A stretch of DNA of 20,118 nucleotides from an uncultured Eubacteriales bacterium (GTDB lineage Bacteria; Bacillota; Clostridia; Christensenellales; Borkfalkiaceae). Below the pieces are notes generated by a model. It had not been told where the DNA came from. It made no database searches and saw only the letters and a program-made list of their open reading frames with translations. How positions within the stretch are numbered: the stretch's first letter is position 1; the number at the start of each line of letters is the position of its first letter. The stretch lies in NCBI GenBank assembly GCA_905207385.1, contig CAJLLH010000001.1, forward strand, positions 1 to 20,118. The letters are read 5' to 3'. Positions 15,960 through 20,118 of this stretch are shown piece by piece. The translations under genes and the position numbers were made by a program.

Positions 15960-16910
15960 ATGAAAGTTGAAAGGACGGCAGCGGTGCCGTTTGATAAAAA
16001 ACAGGCGACGGAATGCGCAAAATTTGTTGCGCGAGAGATGTGGAATGGCGAAGCTGAAAAAGTAAAATATCTGGGCGGCGGCTCGTTCGGCAGGGTGGTG
16101 AGCGTAGCGCGAGGCGATAAAAAAGCCGTAATAAAATTTCTGCGAGCCGACGGCATGATGGAAAAAGAGGTAAACGACCTTGAACTTTTAGGCAGGTACT
16201 GCACAATCAGAATTCCCGCCGTGCTGTATACCCGAAAAGCTGGCGGTGCGGTACCCGCAGATTGCTATGCGATGGAACTTATCGAAGGCAAGAGCGCTCT
16301 GTTTGCTCTCGGAATGCTGCTAATCGGCAAAAAGCGCAGATTGCAGTTTGCCGATGAAATTACTTCGGCTTTGCATGCCGTGCACATATGTACAAACGAT
16401 AAATTCGGCGATACCCTGCACCCCGATTGTGACGACTGGCTCGACTTTTACAGACCTTTCGCCGAAGCCGTGCTAACCGAGGCTGAAAAGCTTTATTCGC
16501 GCGGACAGCTCCCCGAAAAAGTAATTAAAGCAATGCGTGCAGCATGGAGCAAATTCGGCAAGATATTTTCTGAAAAAGTAAAAACTGCCTGCCTTATTCA
16601 CGGCGACCTGAATGTAGGCAATGTAATGGTAGGCAGAGGATATAAAATCACAGGAATAATCGACCCGCTCAACTCTATGTACGCTGACAGGGAATACGAC
16701 CTTTTTCAGTTCGATAACCTTACGGGAAAGCGCTTTTATCTGAGGGAAACTTATGTAAAAAAGTACGGTGCAAGCAGATTTTGCATGCAGAAGCTCGCAT
16801 TTTACGGATTATGGAACGAAGTTTACTGCTACATAAAATCCGGTGTTTATGTATCTCTGATAATGAACCCGCTCGTAAAAAATATGCATAAAAGGCTGGC
16901 CGAGCAGTGA
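15960..16910 (+). CDS. APH-fold (aminoglycoside phosphotransferase-like) kinase
   Basis: The 316-residue protein has the layout of the phosphotransferase enzyme family PF01636. It shows a Gly-rich loop LGGGSFGRV (38-46), ATP-anchoring K59 in KAVIKFL, catalytic H214-G-D216-L-N218 with N221 in LIHGDLNVGNVMV, and metal-binding D235 in GIIDPLNS. The family phosphorylates varied small molecules, including antibiotics, choline, sugars and amino acid derivatives; the substrate cannot be read from the sequence, and calling it a resistance gene would be unsupported. A GAGG at 15945-15948 lies 11 bases before the ATG. Its stop overlaps the next gene by four bases (GTGA), so the kinase and esterase are probably made together. 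Confidence 0.85.
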   Translation: MKVERTAAVPFDKKQATECAKFVAREMWNGEAEKVKYLGGGSFGRVVSVARGDKKAVIKFLRADGMMEKEVNDLELLGRYCTIRIPAVLYTRKAGGAVPADCYAMELIEGKSALFALGMLLIGKKRRLQFADEITSALHAVHICTNDKFGDTLHPDCDDWLDFYRPFAEAVLTEAEKLYSRGQLPEKVIKAMRAAWSKFGKIFSEKVKTACLIHGDLNVGNVMVGRGYKITGIIDPLNSMYADREYDLFQFDNLTGKRFYLRETYVKKYGASRFCMQKLAFYGLWNEVYCYIKSGVYVSLIMNPLVKNMHKRLAEQ

Positions 16911-17815
16911 TTTCTTTTGCAGCGCGTGCAGTAAGATTAATTCTGCGTCTTTATACTTATCCGTACAGAAAACATCATAAATCGCTTTCTCGTTCCATTA
17001 AATTAAAAAATAAAAAATATGTTCCGCCTAAAGGTTACGGTTACAGCATAATCAGCGCGGGCGGAGTAAGAGTTGAAATGCTTTCGCCGCCACACCCCTC
17101 AGGCGCAGTTATACATTTTCACGGAGGCGGGCACACCGCGGGCATGAACTCCATGTACCGCGCTATGGCTGAAAAATACTCGAAATTGTGCGGTGCAACC
17201 GTCTTTAGCATAGATTATAAAACAGGCAGTAACCTCGTTTACCCATCTGTGCATGACGAAGCGTTCAAAGCGTATGAGTATATTTCACGCACGCTGTCCG
17301 ATAGCCCTTTCGCGGTCGCGGGCGACAGCTTCGGCGCAAACATTATGCTTTCTGCCTGTCTTAAAGCAAGGGAAAAGGGGTTGCCTTTGCCGCGGGCAAT
17401 CGTGTGCATTTCGCCGTTTGCCGATATGTCGGCTTCTGGCGATTCTTACAGAATAAACTGCCATAATGACCCGCTGTACGCTCTGCCGCGCAATCAGTCG
17501 TTCGAGGAACACGAAAAATATATAAGAAGGGTTTCTCCTTATTGCGGCAATACGCCGCCGAAAGATAAATTTCTTTCTCCCGCACTTGCCGATTTAAACA
17601 GCTTTCCCGATATGCTAATAATTTGCGGAGCATTGGAAACTTCCGCAAGCGATGCTTATATGATTTATAACAATGCCTGTGCGGTAAAAGTAAATGCAAG
17701 ACTCGGCGTATACGAGGGTATGTGGCACGATTTTATGTATCTTTTCCCCCGACTTAAAGAAAGCAAAAAGGCGTGGAACGATATTGCTCAGTTTATTCGC
17801 CATCACATCGAATGA
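16907..17815 (+). CDS. Alpha/beta hydrolase, HSL-type esterase
   Basis: This 302-residue hydrolase has the hormone-sensitive-lipase hallmarks: the oxyanion motif H72-G-G-G75 in HFHGGGHTAG, the nucleophile elbow G139-D-S141-F-G143, and the catalytic His in GMWHDFMYL near the C-terminus. The acid position reads CGALETSASDAY, where relatives often have Asp, so Glu or the later Asp may serve. The N-terminus is basic and slightly hydrophobic (FAARAVRLILRLYTYPYRKH) and may contact the membrane. Translation starts at a GTG that overlaps the kinase stop. The natural substrate is unknown; short-chain acyl or acetyl esters are the usual type. A strong terminator follows 29 bases after the stop. Confidence 0.88.
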   Translation: MISFAARAVRLILRLYTYPYRKHHKSLSRSIKLKNKKYVPPKGYGYSIISAGGVRVEMLSPPHPSGAVIHFHGGGHTAGMNSMYRAMAEKYSKLCGATVFSIDYKTGSNLVYPSVHDEAFKAYEYISRTLSDSPFAVAGDSFGANIMLSACLKAREKGLPLPRAIVCISPFADMSASGDSYRINCHNDPLYALPRNQSFEEHEKYIRRVSPYCGNTPPKDKFLSPALADLNSFPDMLIICGALETSASDAYMIYNNACAVKVNARLGVYEGMWHDFMYLFPRLKESKKAWNDIAQFIRHHIE

Positions 17816-17844
17816 TTTTGCAATAAGCTAACCCATATTAATAC

Positions 17845-17888
17845 ACAACAAAAAAAGAGTCCGCGGAAACGGACTCTTTTTTTGTTGT
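17845..17888. terminator. Strong bidirectional terminator between convergent genes
   Basis: A perfect 19-bp stem (17845-17863 with 17870-17888) surrounds the six-base loop CGGAAA. The GC core GAGTCCG/CGGACTC is flanked by seven A on one side and seven T on the other, so it works on both strands. It serves the esterase on plus and the degV-family gene on minus, whose stop is at 17891. Confidence 0.92.
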
Positions 17889-17890
17889 AA

Positions 17891-18751
17891 TTATCTTTCT
17901 GAGCAGTGGAATATAAGTCCGACAGTGCCGGGACCGCAGTGCGCTCCGATTACAGGACCTACAGTCTGAACAACGACTTCCGCACCGAACTGCGCGCGTA
18001 TTTTTTCGGCGAAGCCTTCGGCAAGCTTTTCGCAGTCAGCGTGAAGCACAAACACCTTATATTTATCAAGCTCGCTGCCTTTTTCTTCAAGATAAGCAAA
18101 CAATTTTGAAAGAGCGTTTTTAAAACCTTTCGCCTTGGATATGCTTACAATTTTACCTTCTTCGTCGAAGTAAAGTATAGGCTTAATGCCAAGCAAACCG
18201 CCTACAATTTTTGTTGCGCTGGAAATTCTTCCGCCGCGGTGCAGGTAAGTTAAGTCGTCTACGGCAAAATAGGTTGCGGTGTGGGGCACAAGCTCGTCAA
18301 GGTAAGCGTCAAGCTCTTCCATGGTAGCACCGTCGCGCCATTTGAGCGCGGCGTAATAGGTTACAAAACCGCTGCCGAGAGAAATCGTTTTTGCATCCTT
18401 GGTCATTATGCGCCTTTCGGGATACTTTTCTTTAAGTTTTGCTATCGCGGCATCCATAGCGTTGAAAGTGGCGCTCATCTTATGCGAAAACGTTACGTAA
18501 TATATATCTTTGCCAGCCGCAAGCACAGGTTCAAAATATTCGGTATAAGCATATTCGTTCAGCGCCGAAGTCTTAGGCACAGCTCCGCCGCGCATTTCAT
18601 CGAAAAACGCCTTGAAGTCGGTATTTTCACCCATGTCGTAAAAATATTCTTTATCGCCTAAAGTATAGGGCATGCGTATAACTTTAAGTCCGAGCTCTGC
18701 AACGGTGGTGTACCAAAGTTCGCAGTTTGAATCACAAAATAACTGATACAT
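17891..18751 (-). CDS. DegV family (fatty-acid-binding, FakB-like) protein
   Basis: The 286-residue protein matches the DegV family across its length: an N-terminal alpha/beta domain with VIRMPYTLGDKEY and PKTSALN, and a C-terminal lobe with DDLTYLHRGGRISSATKIVGG and VGPVIGAHCGPGTVG. DegV proteins hold a fatty acid in a cleft, and FakB members pass it to the kinase FakA for phospholipid synthesis from host or recycled fatty acids. The usual lipid-contact segment TSQPS reads TSALN here, so the ligand may differ. AGGAG (18759-18763) lies seven bases before the ATG. It sits 63 bases after fabZ on the same strand. No FakA gene is in the window. Confidence 0.9.
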   Translation of the reverse strand: MYQLFCDSNCELWYTTVAELGLKVIRMPYTLGDKEYFYDMGENTDFKAFFDEMRGGAVPKTSALNEYAYTEYFEPVLAAGKDIYYVTFSHKMSATFNAMDAAIAKLKEKYPERRIMTKDAKTISLGSGFVTYYAALKWRDGATMEELDAYLDELVPHTATYFAVDDLTYLHRGGRISSATKIVGGLLGIKPILYFDEEGKIVSISKAKGFKNALSKLFAYLEEKGSELDKYKVFVLHADCEKLAEGFAEKIRAQFGAEVVVQTVGPVIGAHCGPGTVGLIFHCSER

Positions 18752-18778
18752 TTAAATTCTCCTGATTTAATTTCTTAG

Positions 18779-18807
18779 ATTACAGCGCAGAGTTTGCGCA
18801 GTTTTAA
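18779..18807 (-). promoter_or_regulatory. Candidate promoter of the degV-family gene with inverted repeat in the spacer
   Basis: On the minus strand TTAAAA (18802-18807) and TGTAAT (18779-18784) are 17 bases apart. The spacer holds the inverted repeat GCGCA-AACTC-TGCGC (18785-18799), which could be an operator. It does not resemble the known FabT or FapR sites. The boxes are only moderate matches; read-through from fabZ is also possible. Confidence 0.35.
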
Positions 18808-18814
18808 TAAGCGC

Positions 18815-19243
18815 TCAGACGAGCGATTTTTTATCTACAAAAAAGAAAGTAAATTCGCCGCTTACGCTAAGCTTTCCGCCGACAGAGCCTTCCGCCTTGA
18901 TTACGAAGCAGGAAGCCATTTTGCGTTTAAGTTCGCAGACAAACTCAATTGTATCGCCGGGACGCACGGGCGTTTTGAAACGTACGTTGTTCATGCCTGC
19001 AAAAAGGGGAAGCTTACCGTTCAGCTGGTCAGCCATCATGGCGCAAGCCGACTGCGAAGCCATTTCGCACAGTATGACGCCGGGCACAACGGGAGTGCCG
19101 GGGAAATGTCCCTGAAGGAAAAACTCGTCTCCGCGAACGGTGTAACGACCGTGCGATTTACCTTCTTCGTCAAGTTCCGACTCGTCTACAAGAAGCATAG
19201 GTTCTCTGTGAGGAAGTATCTCTTTTATTTGTTCTCTGTTCAT
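18815..19243 (-). CDS. fabZ: 3-hydroxyacyl-ACP dehydratase FabZ
   Basis: FabZ dehydrates (3R)-hydroxyacyl-ACP to trans-2-enoyl-ACP in type II fatty acid synthesis. The 142-residue hot-dog-fold protein shows the family start ILPHREPMLLVD, the catalytic H46 in LQGHFPGTPVVPGV, and E60 in LCEMASQSA. The segment RFKTPVRPGDT is also typical. A GGGAG follows the fabK stop and precedes this ATG, and the gap to fabK is 14 bases, so the two are one transcript. FabZ acts directly before FabK in the elongation cycle. FabA would be the alternative, but the length and motifs favour FabZ. Confidence 0.95.
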   Translation of the reverse strand: MNREQIKEILPHREPMLLVDESELDEEGKSHGRYTVRGDEFFLQGHFPGTPVVPGVILCEMASQSACAMMADQLNGKLPLFAGMNNVRFKTPVRPGDTIEFVCELKRKMASCFVIKAEGSVGGKLSVSGEFTFFFVDKKSLV

Positions 19244-19257
19244 ATAGTTTTTCTCCC

Positions 19258-20118
19258 TTAAGCTAAATACGATGATGCGCCGCCAAGAATTTTTTCGGCC
19301 TGCGCGGTAATTTCTTCAAGCATTTCTTTGCAGGTCTGCTCTGATTTTACAAGTCCTGCAACCTGACCGCAAAGGAACGCGCCTTCATCTTCGTTGCCTT
19401 CCTTGACCGCCTTTCTCAATGCGCCTGTACCGAATGCGCTGAGCTCTTCATCGGAAACGGCTGTATCCTTTTCAAGCTCTAAAAATTTTCTTGCAAAAGG
19501 CGTTTTAAGCGAGCGAACGGGGTGACCTAAGCGCCTGCCGCTGACAACGGTGGAAGTATCTGTAGCCTTAAGTACTTTCGCTTTGAAATTGGGGTGAACG
19601 TTGCACTCTTTAGCGACAAGGAATCTCGTGCCCATCTGAATGCCTTCGGCGCCCAGCATAAGCGCAGCGGCATAACCTCTGCCGTCGGCAATTCCGCCCG
19701 CGGCAATAACAGGAATGTCTACGCCGTCTACGACCTGAGGCACAAGCGCCATTGTGTTGGCTTCGCCTATATGACCGCCCGATTCTCCGCCTTCGGCAAT
19801 TACCGCCGACGCACCGCGCTTAGCAACCATCTGAGCAAGAGCTACAGAAGCAACTACGGGTATAACCTTAACGCCTGCGGCTATCCATTTTTTCATGAAT
19901 ACGAGGGGATTGCCTGCGCCAGTGGTAACAACGGGTACGTGCTCTTCGACGATTACATCTGAAACTTCATTGGCATAGGGACTCATAAGCATTACATTTA
20001 CGCCGAAAGGCTTATCGCACATTTCGCGAAGTCTGCGAATCTCGGAGCGGAGTTGTTCGCCGTTCATGTTCATACCTGCAATTATGCCAAGTCCGCCGGC
20101 ATTGGATACGGCGGCGGC
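19258..20118 (-). CDS. fabK: Enoyl-ACP reductase II FabK, N-terminus cut by window edge
   Basis: FabK is the FMN-dependent enoyl-ACP reductase that completes each fatty acid elongation cycle; it replaces FabI in many Firmicutes and is insensitive to triclosan. The frame is open to the right edge and begins with AAAVSNAGGLGIIAG, normally near residue 30, so roughly 30 residues are missing. Visible are the TIM-barrel FMN segments FGVNVMLMSP, VVTTGAGNP, AEGGESGGHIG with the conserved His, VIAAGGIADGRGYAAALMLGAEG and MGTRFLVAKEC. The ATG at 20073 lies inside the gene and is not its start. Nitronate monooxygenases share the fold, but the fabZ neighbour supports FabK. Confidence 0.92.
   Translation of the reverse strand, partial: AAAVSNAGGLGIIAGMNMNGEQLRSEIRRLREMCDKPFGVNVMLMSPYANEVSDVIVEEHVPVVTTGAGNPLVFMKKWIAAGVKVIPVVASVALAQMVAKRGASAVIAEGGESGGHIGEANTMALVPQVVDGVDIPVIAAGGIADGRGYAAALMLGAEGIQMGTRFLVAKECNVHPNFKAKVLKATDTSTVVSGRRLGHPVRSLKTPFARKFLELEKDTAVSDEELSAFGTGALRKAVKEGNEDEGAFLCGQVAGLVKSEQTCKEMLEEITAQAEKILGGASSYLA

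Noticed and set aside
15960..16910. Calling the APH-fold kinase an aminoglycoside resistance gene
   Set aside because: Only general family motifs are seen. The family acts on many substrates and nothing specific to aminoglycoside enzymes or resistance context is present.
1..20118. CRISPR array, tRNA, rRNA, transposase or phage genes
   Set aside because: No regularly spaced repeats, clover-leaf signals, rRNA-like segments or transposase/integrase motifs were seen on either strand.

Overview
The window looks like a chromosomal segment of an uncultured or poorly characterised Clostridia-type member of the Bacillota. Pointers are a two-domain DnaD-type replication protein, an FMN-type enoyl-ACP reductase (FabK) beside FabZ, a DegV-family protein, oligoendopeptidase F, a YwlE-type phosphatase in the YwlC-YwlE-RpiB (ywlF) gene order known from Bacillus, and AGGAG-type ribosome sites before most genes. 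The genus cannot be read from the sequence. I see no tRNA, rRNA, CRISPR array, insertion sequence, integrase or phage gene. No gap between genes exceeds 300 bases.

Layout. (1) 1-1577, minus: a large DnaD-domain replication protein that runs off the left edge. (2) 1578-1745: a divergent control region. Near-consensus promoters face each other so that the two transcripts would overlap by about 20 nt, with a 13-bp palindrome in the overlap. (3) 1746-14822, plus: eleven closely packed genes, sbcD, sbcC, an alpha/beta-hydrolase-like protein, lepB, an ACT-domain protein, a UPF0210/DUF711 protein, pepF, dnaB, tsaC (ywlC), a ywlE-like phosphatase and rpiB. They end at a strong hairpin terminator (14827-14867). 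(4) 14912-17815, plus: an AraC-family regulator followed by a translationally coupled pair, an APH-fold kinase and an HGGG-type esterase, closed by a second strong bidirectional terminator (17845-17888). This block looks like a self-contained accessory cassette. (5) 17891-20118, minus: fabK (cut by the right edge), fabZ and a degV-family gene, all connected with fatty acids.

How the genes fit together. Most are housekeeping: helicase loading and unwinding (DnaD-like, DnaB), DNA-end and hairpin processing (SbcCD), tRNA t6A synthesis (TsaC), protein export (LepB), peptide turnover (PepF), pentose phosphate metabolism (RpiB), probable protein-arginine dephosphorylation (YwlE-like) and type II fatty acid synthesis (FabK, FabZ, with DegV as a likely fatty-acid binder). 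Nothing here is clearly a new defence or mobile system. The points most worth a second look are: the C-terminal part of the DnaD protein, which resembles the N-terminus of clostridial DnaC/DnaI helicase loaders and suggests a fusion; an SbcC without a visible CxxC zinc hook; an alpha/beta-hydrolase-like protein whose nucleophile position is Arg; the interlocked divergent promoters; and the AraC/kinase/esterase cassette with possible operator repeats at a 21-bp offset.
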